From: Lineus longissimus | Lineage: Eukaryota; Nemertea; Pilidiophora; Heteronemertea; Lineidae | Direction: 5' to 3' | Length of the DNA: 64,000 nucleotides | NCBI RefSeq assembly: GCF_910592395.1 | Contig: NC_088320.1 | Span: forward strand, 11,718,501-11,782,500 | Made by a program: the position numbers and the translations under genes | Shown here: piece after piece, positions 33,385 through 44,610 of the stretch | Numbering within the stretch: position 1 is the first letter of the stretch | How the letters are laid out: every line of letters starts with the position of its first letter | The notes under the pieces: generated by a model | Seen by the model: only the letters and a program-made list of their open reading frames with translations | Told to the model about the DNA's origin: nothing | Databases searched by the model: none

Positions 33385-34975
33385 ACTCATTGAAAACACT
33401 CACGTTTCCATAATATGAGGGCGGTTCATGCACGGGGGGGGGGGATTGTCTCAGATGTTCCTATCTCTTTGATACTCTCTGTAGTCAATGTGGGTCTTAG
33501 AGCAGCACGTACTTGGATATCACTGTGTATGTTTATTGTTGCTTTTGCGCTGTTTAATTATCATGTTGTATGTATTCTAAACGTGAGGGACAGGATTTGC
33601 AACACTTACGAAGTATACAAAGTATGTAGCCATCATGATAGATGTATTTTATCGACGACTGTCTTTGATGAGCTCGCTTAGTCCTAGTACTACTAAGTGT
33701 GAAAGCCTATTTACGAGTGTCCCGTAAATGGATTCGCCCAGGACATGATGATAATACGTTCAGACCTTCGTACCTCGTAATATGTTGCTCATAAAGATTG
33801 CGAAACCTCCCTATTATTTCAATAATTAGATTATAGCCTGATGCAAGAAATTGACAAACATTGTTGTCCGAGTTCGATATATATGTATAGCTATTATAGT
33901 AATCAACGGAGACTGGAGGGCACCGTAACTGTGGACGAAGCCTTTAAATGAACATGGATGAGATGCCCTTCTCTCGAAGTGAGGACTGGATAAGTGAGGC
34001 AAGGATGCCCGTTTTGGAAATTGCACCAGACCCCCCCCCCCCTGAAATGCGTCGATTTGAATATGCAGCATATACCACGGCGTAGCTAGACCGGCGTAGC
34101 TAAATCATCCCCCTCGAAACCCCTCGATTCGACTATGTCAGGAGATACTAGCGTAGCTAGATCGGCGGGTTCGACGGAGATCGCTCGAGCGAGCTTCGCC
34201 AGTATGCGGCTGAACATTCTAAATGCACAGCCCTTGACACACTTGTACATAGAAAGCTGAAGTTGGTCGGCGGTTTTCAAACATGGAATATCTTATTGAA
34301 TTAAATTGAATCCGCTTGTCCATAGGCCTACTAACAATCAAATTTGTGTAATTTATGACTCAAACAGACAACTTATATGAAAAACCAACTGTAAGAAAAT
34401 TATTTGCGACGTTAAAACACTAAAACTTATTCCTAGCCGAAGATTCGTATTTTCCAAATTTACAAAAATGAAATTGTTAAGAATTAGGCCCCGATCGGCC
34501 GCCACTTCAGCGCCACCCGTGGGGCCTAATGGTATTCGGCTAACCACGCGACGGAAAACTATAACTTCCCTTCGGCATTTGATGTAATTTATTGTGGTGA
34601 CTTCCACAGTAGCCGTGGCTGGAGCTGCAAAGTCTTATTTCGCACATCAGGCGTCTGCAAGTGTGCAGTAGACTCCCTGCATGGCCCATTGCGTAATCCT
34701 AATTTGGTCTCCTGTACCGGGCGACAGGACGAGACCGGTCCAATGCGTCCTGAGTGTAGGGTGCGGGCACAGCTTGGTCTAACGCCAACTCGTCCTACCA
34801 ACTCACCGTATGATCAGGTTATGGCTATACTCCTACCTCGAGAAAATCCCTGAGAAAATCAAGTACAATCCGCTTGGAAAAATTTGAAATAGAGAGGAGT
34901 ATATTGATAATCACTGGTTACGTCAGGATGCCTACCAACTCGGCCTCCGTATATATCAACTTGGCCCAGGTTTCT
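33385..34975. other. No gene firmly recognised; cysteine-rich open frame noted
   Basis: Homopolymers G11 (33434-33444) and C12 (34031-34042). A stretch open for about 106 codons without an early Met (34531-34851, plus strand) contains CKCAVDSLHGPLRNPNL and spaced cysteines. An AG acceptor (cttccacag near 34607) precedes part of it. I cannot name it and coding status is doubtful. Confidence 0.3.
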
Positions 34976-35475
34976 GGTGATGAAAGACAGTTAGATAACC
35001 TACTTTTTCCGGTTGTCTTATGGTGAAAGACAATCGGACTATCAGTGCTAACTACTCTCGTCCGGAACGGTGGCGTAGGACAATTTGTTCACTACACCAA
35101 TCTCGTGGTGAAAGACCATGTGAATTGGGCAACCAACCTACCAAACCCTTCTCGCGGTAAAGGACAATTGGTCAATCTGCTTACCACACCCATCTGGCGG
35201 TAAAGGACAATTGGTCAATCTACTTACCACACCCGTCTGGTGGTAAAGGACAATTGGTCAATCTACTTACCACACCCGTCTGGCGGTAAAGGACAATTGG
35301 TCAATCTACTTACCACACCCGTCTGGCGGTAAAGGACAATTGGTCAATCTACTTACCACACCCGCCTGGCGGTAAAGGACAATTGGTCAATCTGCTTACC
35401 ACACCCGTCTGGCGGTAAAGGACAATTTGATAATCTGCTTACCACACCCGTCTGGCGGTAAAGGACAAATGGACA
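34976..35475. repeat. 43-bp minisatellite
   Basis: Units of 43 bp contain ggtaaaggacaattggtca, then accacacccgtctggc. About eight near-identical copies lie at 35155-35475, preceded by four or five increasingly diverged units back to about 34976. Confidence 0.9.
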
Positions 35476-35796
35476 ACCAGAGGACCAAAACTAAAAACTT
35501 ACTTACTACGGATTCATTTTCGAAAAAAATATTTTATTGTAGGTTACAAGGATATATCATATTATTGAACGTTTTTTATGTGACCTATTTCAGGTCGCAG
35601 AGTATAATTAATCTCAGTCGACCTCCAAACACGAGGACCAAAAAGCTAGCTGCGGGCCTGGTTCACTATTCTCAGTCCTTTTGGAGCATAATGATATTTC
35701 ACAACAGTACGGTAAACTTTACAACGTATGGTTAGCTGATGCACACCGATGTAGCCCTTGATTCTCCCACCGAAAGTTAGCACATCCGTATATTTG

Positions 35797-36149
35797 TCAA
35801 AGTAAAACACAGCGCCCGTTGGATTGCTTCTTCGGAGTGAGAACGGACCTAATGGCTTCGTCAAACACATTATGTACCCCTTTCATTGCCTTAGCAGAAC
35901 ACTCGACGTACTTCACCGCCCCGATCCTCTTCGCTAAAGAAATGCCTTGTTCGTATGCGATTGGGGCTTGTTTCTTTTTCCTAAGATAATCCAAAGCCTC
36001 TCTATCACTCCTCAAGTCCGCCTTCGTCCGACCAGAATCACAGGAATGGTCCCTTTTGGAGAAAAATGACGCACTTCCGGGTGCCAGTTCTCCCTCGCGT
36101 TGACGAAAGAATCCGGGGAGACTAGCGAAAAACAGATCAGAAAAACGTC
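35797..36149 (-). pseudogene. Cdc42/Rac-like small GTPase, last exon, with 1-base frameshift
   Basis: After a CTCCAG acceptor (36151-36150) the frame reads [20 protein letters not shown], as in Rho-family GTPases from the end of the G3 region, then IPVILVG (the G4 region). One base is missing near 36027-36031, between VG and TKADLRSD. The next frame continues with [35 protein letters not shown] (G5 SAK follows), the terminal helix FDEAIRSVL and a CVLL prenylation box with stop at 35797-35799. CVLL and the sequence favour Cdc42/Rac over Rho. Such proteins switch actin signalling at membranes. Upstream exons were not found in this window. The shift could be a sequencing error, otherwise this is a pseudogene. 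Confidence 0.85.
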
Positions 36150-36384
36150 CTGGAGCAAAAATATGATGTGTATTATGTTTATACTGTGGAGACGCTATTT
36201 AGCCGGTTTAATTCCATGTTCGCCACAGGCCTAAGTAGACTCATCAGCATATTCATATGGGGCTCTTTTGGGGACTAGGTGAAGTCATGGCAGGCTGGTT
36301 TTGCATTGTAAGTTTCACGGGCTGAGTATTGCTTTCATTCATATTGTGTGGCTATGAGTAAATTATCGGGTTAGATTTGAAATG

Positions 36385-36554
36385 CCGGTGTGGCGGGGAT
36401 AGTAGTCCTAGGGCTGATAGTCCATGTAACAATAGCCCGCATTGCTAAATGTTTTGGTTAGGGTTAGCGGTACAATAGATCATGCTGCTTAATTGGTCAA
36501 ATACAATGCTACCGGACTATGACTCCAGGGGGACTATATCCGCTGTCACACCGG
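36385..36554. mobile_element. 170-bp MITE (CCGGTGTG family), copy 1
   Basis: The ends ccggtgtggcggggatagta and cgctgtcacaccgg are imperfect inverted repeats, with a second inner pair (gctgatagtcc / ggactatgac). It is a near-identical direct copy of 39407-39576; the two flank the transposase gene. Confidence 0.75.
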
Positions 36555-36759
36555 GAGGGACATGGATGTTGATTTCAAGTAATGTCTGATGACTCTTGAA
36601 AATGGTATCGAAACTGTGATTAACCATCTAATCTGTGGTTATGGCGATTGACTTCTTGAAACAAGCAAGCTGCTTTAATTTTCAAAGACAATCAAACAAT
36701 CTCTGTGTTCGTAAAAGCGTCAGGTGTTGTTTCAATGATTCCACTCGCACTTTTTGTAA

Positions 36760-36934
36760 CCGGTGTAGAGGTAGAAATGTCACCCTGGAAAAAGTGTCCG
36801 GCCCTATTGTATTCTGCTGCGCTGTATGGTTCTAAAGAGGCCATGGTCGTCAATAGCTCGGAGTTTAAAGCGCATATTAGAATAATTTGTTTCCCGGACA
36901 TTCTATCCTAGGACATTTCAAACTGCTACACCGG
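36760..36934. mobile_element. CCGGTGTAG MITE, copy B
   Basis: The left end ccggtgtagaggtagaaatg and right end catttcaaactgctacaccgg are inverted. Same family as 33204-33384, and the termini resemble those of the 170-bp MITEs. Confidence 0.7.
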
Positions 36935-37006
36935 CGTTATTCTTTTGCGGTAACAACTCTTTTTTTTAATTACGTTTTATTTTGAACAACATTACATCAG
37001 TGACCT

Positions 37007-38410
37007 CTACTCCATTTCGTGGAACTGCAAGTCTTCTTCGTCACTAGAATTTTCAACATCTAGCTCATCCCTATCCCTCTCAATCCCATTACCACCAATT
37101 AGTCCTGCAGCCCCGAATGCACGATCAGTGGCATTTGGAGCCACTTCGTTCCATGCATAGCCAACAATTTTCACGACATTTCTAAGAGATATTCGGGGAC
37201 ATTGTCCATCGTCGTTAGTATTGTTGTTCTTCCACAGTTTCCACATTCGCATAACAACTGACTTAAATCCATGTATGACAGTTAGGTCCAAAGGCTGAAC
37301 CAAAGAGGTGCAACCAGCGGGAATGTAATCCACTATCAATCCTGCTTCTGTAACAACATTGCTGAAGTCTTCCGCTAAATGTGGACGAAATCTGTCTAGA
37401 ATTAGCATATTGCTTGCTGGTTCGGCATTTCCTACGATTGGTAAGAGGACAACGTTCAGCCATAGGTCTAGCGTTGCCGCATTCGCCCAACAACTTCTTG
37501 AAGATGTTACCCTCACATTGTCTGTAATGTCATTGGCCCGCAATGCTCGGATTTCACGCAGAAACCCCGGCTCTCTAAAGGTTATCTGCGCCGGGAGTTT
37601 AAGTCCATTGGTTCCGATGCCCAGCGTGACAGTGCATCCTTGCCTGTGGTTTCCGCGACTCGTTCGTATATTCACGTTTTTGGTGCCCTTCTTTTCAGCT
37701 TCTTTGTATCGTGGTGGGAAGTCAAGCTGCATGAACGTTTTGTTCATGTTTAACAGGGTAGTTACATCCAAATCTCGAACAGTTTCCTGCACACGTCCCT
37801 GGAATTCTGCAACACGTGCTGCTGCATCCGCCGGTAATGTTGACGAGTTGGTCGTTGATTTTCTAAACGTAATATTTTTCCGTTTCATGAATCCCGTCAC
37901 CCATCCATTGCTTGACTTAAAATCATGGTGCTGAGGCCTTTTGCATATCAGACTGTCCCTTTCTGCATCTGGCCGATTGCCAAACCAGTCTCTAAACATT
38001 GTTTTCGCATAGTTTCTTAGATCTGATCTAGAGACAGGTAATCCTAATTCTCTGGTACCCGCAAACCCATGGTACACCTGCTGTTCAACCTCTGGCCATC
38101 GTTCATCGTGATCGTCCCGAACTCTCCTCGCATTTGGGATCGCTACGAGTTGTTCAAGCAGGACATCTAGCGTCCGTATCCAGTCCGTTAGAGTCGACGT
38201 TGGGATATGATACCGTCGCGCATATTCCGTAGCATCCAGTATCCTGCCTTGGGTGATAAGGCCCTCACAATCCAGTACATGTCTCACCTTTTCCTGAACG
38301 GTGTAGCTACGATGCTTCCTTGGTAATGGTACATTTCCATCACCTTGCTGCATAGCATAGGCAGCATAAGCTGTAATTATCACAACGTTCACTAATGTTT
38401 TCTTCATCAT
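37007..38410 (-). CDS. Pogo/Tigger-like DDE transposase, first Asp lost
   Basis: An intronless 467-residue frame. A psq/CENP-B-type helix-turn-helix lies at about 31-90 (RKHRSYTVQEKVRHVL, STLTDWIRTL). A second DNA-binding segment of CENPB type is at about 105-180 (NGWVTGFMKRKNI). The DDE_1 catalytic core spans about 215-400. The core boxes are NMNKTFMQLDF (usual form NMDET), ILDRFRPHL (D339) and SLVQPLDLTVI (D375), a DD35D spacing. Asn223 replaces the first catalytic Asp, so strand transfer should fail. An acidic tail (SSDEEDLQ) ends it. The frame is otherwise intact. The N-terminal 20 residues are unusually hydrophobic; the true start may be the Met at residue 20. Own TIRs were not found; the gene could be a dying copy or a domesticated one. 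Confidence 0.88.
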   Translation of the reverse strand: MMKKTLVNVVIITAYAAYAMQQGDGNVPLPRKHRSYTVQEKVRHVLDCEGLITQGRILDATEYARRYHIPTSTLTDWIRTLDVLLEQLVAIPNARRVRDDHDERWPEVEQQVYHGFAGTRELGLPVSRSDLRNYAKTMFRDWFGNRPDAERDSLICKRPQHHDFKSSNGWVTGFMKRKNITFRKSTTNSSTLPADAAARVAEFQGRVQETVRDLDVTTLLNMNKTFMQLDFPPRYKEAEKKGTKNVNIRTSRGNHRQGCTVTLGIGTNGLKLPAQITFREPGFLREIRALRANDITDNVRVTSSRSCWANAATLDLWLNVVLLPIVGNAEPASNMLILDRFRPHLAEDFSNVVTEAGLIVDYIPAGCTSLVQPLDLTVIHGFKSVVMRMWKLWKNNNTNDDGQCPRISLRNVVKIVGYAWNEVAPNATDRAFGAAGLIGGNGIERDRDELDVENSSDEEDLQFHEME

Positions 38411-38875
38411 GAGGTCTATGCTCAGAGTGATTCTTACTAGGTTTAGGCTGACTGAATGGGACTAGACAACATTACATCACAAACATCCAAGTGACACTTT
38501 TCATAGATGTGTCTTTACAAAAAGCTTTGTGCTTTAGAAACAACGAAAACAAGTTCAATTAAAATCTGAATTGTGAATTTCTCCACGTTTTTAATAGTGT
38601 CTTATCAAACGGAAATGTTTGACAAAAGACCATCATTCTGCTGACGGTCATTTTGTTTGAAATGAACATCGTACGCATGAAATTAACCAAAAGCACGTTT
38701 GATAACTGCACAGTCAAAGCTTTCAATGGAAGGACTGGCCATGAATTGCAGTTGCCCCATTTGGTACCCCATATGAATATGCTAATGATTTAACTTAGGC
38801 CTTTTTCGATCTGACCGAAACCGGCTTAATAGAGTCTTCACAGTATGTATGAAATGTATATATACTATATATATA
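38411..38875. other. Transposase 5' flank, no gene
   Basis: Nothing recognisable. No inverted partner of the sequence downstream of 37007 was found. Confidence 0.4.
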
Positions 38876-39095
38876 CTCTCAACTCGGCTCTATGAGACCA
38901 GGTTGATAATAGCGCCCAATACCACATTTATGATTATTATTCATAAGGATAATCATCCAGGTTGGGGGTAGTAGTAGGCCTATAAAAATTCTTATCAAAC
39001 CTCATTGGTTGGAATCGTGATTTTGGGTTATCCTACATGTATGTAATGGAAGGGCAAGAAATATATGATCTGATCTTATACAGCCGAGTTGAGAG
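38876..39095. mobile_element. MITE with TA target duplication
   Basis: The ends ctctcaactcggct and agccgagttgagag are perfect inverted repeats flanked by TA (38874-38875 and 39096-39097). 220 bp, non-coding. A TA duplication is consistent with a Tc1/mariner/pogo-type transposase. Confidence 0.75.
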
Positions 39096-39406
39096 TATCG
39101 GCATATATACATGTATAATCTATTTTACTGGGGCCGTCTCATCCGTCACTTAATCAATTCCCCAGTGACAATAAAAACAGTAATATGTTCAGTACCATGT
39201 CTGCTATATCAACAGGGCGGTGATAATGTACGGCCGAAATTTGGCGCTATGTCCATAAATATGCAACTCGGAGAACAGACCGTTACCTCTGGTGTCTCCA
39301 ACGTGACGCAAATATGCCGTGTTCTCGATCACGAGTCATTAAAACCATATTGATTCCGTGCTTTTGACTTGATTCTCACCAAGTGTTCCACAAGATCCGA
39401 ATTAGT

Positions 39407-39576
39407 CTGGTGTGCAAGGGATAGTAGTCCTAGGGCTGATAGTCCGTGTAACAATAGCCCGCATTGCTAAATGTTTTGGTTAGAGTTAGCGGTACAATAG
39501 ATCATGCTGCTTAATTGGTCAAATACAATGCTACCGGACTATGACTCAAGGAGGACTATATCCGCTGTCACACCGG
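39407..39576. mobile_element. 170-bp MITE (CCGGTGTG family), copy 2
   Basis: Matches 36385-36554 in the same orientation with only a handful of differences (tagtccatg versus tagtccgtg; ctccaggggg versus ctcaaggagg). Confidence 0.75.
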
Positions 39577-40608
39577 TTTGAATTTGCACTATTTAAAATG
39601 GCTTTTGCAGCGTGTTGAAATTTGAATCTGCTTTCCGCAAATCTTGATCAGCAATGGAATAAACTGTGGCCAGATGGTCTTGATCAACAGCGATGATATG
39701 GATCTAGCGAGACAGGATTGCGACACATGATGTGCTGTCAAATTGTACTTTTCATTCAATGTCAAGTTTGTTTTCATTTGCTCATATATATCATGAATAT
39801 ATCAGATGTGCGCTCTGATTGCGCCACTGACCGAAAATTTACTGGTTTGACGAATAAATCTCCGTAATCGGTCGCGTTCTGGATATTTTGGCATTTCCAG
39901 ACAATATGCTAATTTTACACAAAAATAGATGGCGCGGTTGCTTTACAGGCTGAAGTTCCTTTATAGATTTTACAATTACAAATCAACTGTCATAACTGTT
40001 TGAGCTGGTTTATTGAACCGTGGTTGCACCTGAAGGTTGCAGAACTGCTATTTGTTGAATTTGGTCTCAAATTTCAACGTATATACGGTCGGAAAAATGT
40101 AGTTCCAAATTTGCCCTTTACATGCCATCTTTCTGAAGTAATAAAATATCTTGCATCTGTTTTAGCATGTTTTAAAAAGCCTCCCTTTGATATGTTATAG
40201 AAAATGACTTTTCAAATAGGTTTCTACGGAAAGCAAGGCATATCAAAGCAAAATACATAAACAAGTCATTTTCAACCACACTGCATCTTAAAAATAAATA
40301 AAAACATGCTCATCTCACTTAGAAGCACCATGTTTCTATCACATCTATAGGACCTAAAGCCAACCGTTCATGATTTACGTGTACTTTGATGTTTGTGCTC
40401 CTGTACAGAGCTTCCATTCGTGGTCCAATGATGAAGCTATTAACAAAAATTCTAACTCCTCTATCTCCTACACCCACCACTGGAGAAACTTAAGAATTGG
40501 GTTTATATGGTCAGGGAGGCGTACTCTATCCCTCAACACATTCAACTCATTTTTATCTTGCATGTTAAATAAAAGTCACTCAGCTCCCGGACTATTGGTA
40601 CTGTCATT
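39577..40608. other. No gene recognised
   Basis: Only short chance open frames. Confidence 0.4.
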
Positions 40609-40800
40609 ATGTATAGACACGAAGCGGGCCAGGTGCCACGTGGAAAATAAACTATTCTTTCACTAAATTTGGACATTACCCCTATATCCCTTCAGGTTGG
40701 CAGACACCCTTGCTCGGCTCTGCTACTCTGGACCTCGCAGGGCTATATTTTTAAGCCTTCGCAAGGCTGCCCTCTTAGGGCTATAATATAATATCAAACT
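40609..40800 (-). repeat. Dispersed repeat related to 54784-55040
   Basis: The reverse complement of 54784-55040 aligns at roughly two-thirds identity. Shared phrases are atgtatagacacgaagc, acacccttgctcggc and ttaagccttcgcaagg. Confidence 0.6.
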
Positions 40801-40887
40801 TAAACTTAACAACTGCTGGACACGACTGTAGCCAAGAACCCACACCTAACTCAACAGACCAGGCCTCAAACAAACACCAGTGGCGAC

Positions 40888-41236
40888 GGCCATGTAGAAT
40901 TGGTGGAATTAGCGGAATGAGCGGATTCTGTACAAAATATGATATAATTTCATACAAAATGGAACTTAATTTGTTCGATACGTCACAAAGATGATTTGAA
41001 AATTGCTTTTTACAGTAGTTAAGCCATGACTCGCAATGATGATATGAAAACTGGTTTGTAGGGACAGTTTAGTTCAGTCGGCAGCCGTGCGCAGCGCTGT
41101 ATTACCGTACCTCCTTTTGTCTTCATAGGTCAGGCATGGCGACGATCATCGCGACAAATGCTGGCTTTTCCAGGTGATTGAAGCCCAGAATCAGCTCATT
41201 CCGCTTGTCCGCTCATTCCGCTAATTCTACATGGCC
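40888..41236. mobile_element. Second TIR element with 9-bp TSD (Mutator-like)
   Basis: The ends GGCCATGTAGAATT (left) and AATTCTACATGGCC (right) head TIRs with repeated ggaatgagcgga motifs. The nonamer agtggcgac is directly repeated immediately outside (40879-40887 and 41237-41245). 349 bp, non-coding. Confidence 0.82.
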
Positions 41237-41379
41237 AGTGGCGACGTCTATAGCCAGCAACTTGGCCTGCACTTCACTTGTTCTTTATTCCCTCAGCGGC
41301 CTTTCGAGTCGGATCACCCGGTTTATCTCCTCCTTCAGCTTTACTGTAAGTTAATTCGCTTTCTTTCGGCTGACGGCTT

Positions 41380-41625
41380 ACCTTGCAAGCATTTGCTTTT
41401 AGCGACAGTTGCATGCTCAGGTACTGCCTTGCGAGCATTTTTTACTTGCAGTAGTAGTATGCTGGGGTATAGATAAAATTCCGCTGCGATCTTTGCTGGC
41501 AGATAATACATTGCGAGGCATTTGTTACTAGCAATAGAAGCATGCTGGGGTATGTACATATATGTTTAAATCAGTTGCGAGATTTTCTGGCCGTTACCTT
41601 GCGACCATTTTCTGTGGTATAAATG
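41380..41625. repeat. Degenerate ~75-bp tandem repeat
   Basis: Three diverged units, each with a ccttgcgagcattt-like start and an agcatgctggggta-like end. Confidence 0.45.
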
Positions 41626-43465
41626 TGACGACTCTAGGAGAAGTCACGCTCAATTATTTTTTGTTCCTGAATATCAGATGTGTGTACGAGCTCGTTTCCC
41701 AATCACGTTCTCGAGATTTTCTTGGTGTACTGCATATAGGCCCTGCACCGAGATGTGTGAATGCGTGTTTTTCCCCCTCGGGGAATGTATCTTGCAAGTA
41801 AATTTGAATCGACCCCGTGTTACGCTCTCATTTGCTTATATAAGACGGCGAAAGTGGTATTTTGGAGCTGAACCAATGCCATTGCGTGTTGTATTGGAAT
41901 TATTGATCACTCGATTTGTCGTTCACATAAAATCACATAAAACCACATAAAATCAATAATATGGGCCGTTCATTGCATAATCTCAGTTGGCTTTCTATTG
42001 TGAATGTTGGACTCGACATTTGCTGCTCGTGCAATTGTCTAATAGATCTTAGTAGGTCTTGCGGTGTGATTTTTTACCTCGCTTTCTCTTTTCAGACAGA
42101 CACGACAGAATGACGGATGAAGATGGGGATACTAAAGTGCAGTCCAAAACAATTTACAGTAGCTCAGCTTCTTTTCCCGGATGCGCCTGACCTAGTGAAG
42201 CTTTGTCTTCACGTGGGTTCTGAGGCTGAGTTTCCTTTCCATAGCGGTATACCATTTTGTGAACTGCATTACTACAGTAGTTTAGGTTTTATTGTTTTTT
42301 ACTTGCTGGCCAATCACAACTCTTGAGTCTATGTTGCCTTTAGGTCATTCATCAACTCGGTATAATAACGTTGACAGGACAGGAAACTCAGTCCTCAACT
42401 CATGTAATCATATGGGGTCGATTTCAACAATTTATGCTATTGTATAGTTTTCCCGACGTTCTATAATTTTAGTTTGGCACCAAGAAGTGTATTATTTTAA
42501 ATCAATGCGCTTCTTTTCTACGCCTTTTTTTGGAGGTTTTGGGAGTTTTGGGTAGTCATGGGGATATTTGAGGAGTTTTCGGGGGAAATGTGGGAACTAT
42601 TTGTATGCCACACGGTTAACTCAAGTAAATTCCTAGCGATGACAATAGATGTTACCGAGAATCGGTTGTCAACACCCGTGGCGACATATATGACGTCTAG
42701 CGCGCATATTGCTTGGCCTACCTTTCATTCGTTCATTTTCCCTCCGCCGACGCGGAAAAGATAGCACGGGAGGCGCTCCATCCGGACGATTTGCCCCTCG
42801 CCAACACCCCCGTCTCAAAACCGAATTTTTCGAATAGAACACAGTGATACAAATTGCTTTCTAGTTACTCAATAAGACATATTTCATTCATTTTGTACTT
42901 TAATTGACACTTATATTATTCTTTTGTGGTATTTATCTACGTTTTTTCTCCGATTGCGGGCCAGGGGGATGATGATTGCTCCTTACGATATCGTGTATTG
43001 AATCGTGTGAGAACAAGAAATTCCGCACGTGATCGATGTGTCTCATGCATTTTTAATTTCAGCCAATGAGAGCGCGTTTTAGATACGGTGATCGTTTTCA
43101 ATAGTGACTAAGTTTCTAGCAAAGATGTTAGGGCCGTTTTGATTTGTTCGAGGTTGATGTATTTATTTTCATATATTTTACCTCGTCAATTAACTCCACT
43201 TTTTGGCTGAAGGTGTAGGCGTAGCTGTGAAGGGGAAGGATTGTGGGAACTAATTTCATTTACTCATTTAACCAATGGTTAAATGATGTTTTGTATCAAA
43301 GGTATTTATATGTACTTCTCCCACTTCACCTTTTCTCTTTCCAGTGATGAATAATCACTTCGAACTACTTTTTCGTTGTTTTCTGGCCATTATTGTTTCA
43401 CTTCCCAATACCCTATAGAGCCAGGTGTGGTGATCAAGATGGCTGCTTGCTGTCTACATGTTCTA
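41626..43465. other. No gene firmly recognised
   Basis: A cttttcag acceptor at about 42095 is followed by an ATG at 42111 opening a 26-codon acidic frame (MTDEDGDTKVQSK). This could be a first coding exon, but nothing downstream supports it. Confidence 0.3.
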
Positions 43466-44610
43466 TGTGAGACAAGATCACTAATGAATATTCATAGGTT
43501 GGAGGGTCGAGGCCTATCAATTAGACGAGTGCATGTTTTTAACTCTCAAGTACATATTTGGAGAGGTATTGAAAAAATATTTGCTGTGGCAAGTCTACAG
43601 ATATAAAGAAATCATTTGATGAAAAAATTAATTTCGAATTTTGCTAATTGGGTAATAGGGGGCGTGTTTTGAGTTTTTTTCTGCCAGTTGGCTGAAAAGA
43701 GTGGAAATATGAAAGTCTGTCTAATTTGTCGATTATCAAAAAATTTCCGTGGTCAATCACCAGTTTATTTTTCACCATTTACTTGCCCGACTGTCCGGAA
43801 TAACATAATCTAAATTTAAGGAATTGAACCCTCGGCTTCGGACCTTGGTTGAGTTACCAAGACACTCGAGGGTGGAGCTAAAATACAGTCCAAACCCGAG
43901 CCGACAGGCGAGGATTTGGACGAAATTTTAGCTCCATCCGAGAGTGTCTTGGTAACTCAACCAAGGTCCGAAGCCGAGGGTTCAATTTCTATTCTAAAAT
44001 ACCTCAAACTTAAAAAGATAGGCCACGAAAATGACTTGAATATGTGCGAATTTGGCAAATTCCATCCATCGCCGGCCCGGCCGGAGCGCCGGTAGCGCCG
44101 TTGTTTACATTATGTTACGGCAACGTTGCAGAAAATGAGACATGTACATTTTGTACAGCGCGCATAGGAAGTCCGCATCGGCTCGCTCAAAGTGATGCTA
44201 AAATCCGCGCAAATGGGCTATTTGGAGCGTTTTTCTCGGCAAATATGTGTAGTGCTCATTAAAAAACTTAGGGTGGTTGATGCTTCCTTGACTGATTTGT
44301 GTTTGAAGCAGTGTTTTGAGAGCCTCAAACTTCTGAAGTGAGCTGAAATTCCATTGACGTGACGTGTGCATTGTTTCCACATTTTAGTGCAACCCGAGGG
44401 AACTTTGGTAGAGCATCTTGGTTGCGTGTCCAAAACACTCCGCTCTCAGAACGAGGCTTATGCATTTTCCATTTAAAAGTTGACTTTACGGTACCAAGGT
44501 ATTTTAGAATTCAGATTCACAACCGCACGCAGTATTTGATGCGTCGCGGTCAAACATTGACAATTTAACTGCTAAAAGGCTTAAAAAATCAATTGTGGTC
44601 TTGCCTCATG
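43466..44610. mobile_element. CGAGATAAGACCACC-family MITE, copy 2, expanded by nested DNA
   Basis: The left end tgagacaagatcactaatga and right end atcaattgtggtcttgcctca are homologous to the ends of the 251-bp copy at 32596-32846. About 0.9 kb of extra DNA, including the palindrome at 43822-43988, separates them. Confidence 0.5.
43822..43988. repeat. 167-bp near-perfect palindrome (hairpin MITE)
   Basis: The left arm aattgaaccctcggcttcgg continues through gttaccaagacactcg; the right arm is its reverse complement with few mismatches. The spacer is about 12-20 bases around 43900. Confidence 0.85.

Noticed and set aside
35155-35475. Regular 43-bp repeats resembling a CRISPR array
   Set aside because: The whole unit is conserved, so there are no spacers; it is a minisatellite in animal DNA.
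42111-42188. First coding exon beginning MTDEDGDTKVQSK
   Set aside because: An acceptor-like site precedes the ATG but there is no clear donor or downstream exon.
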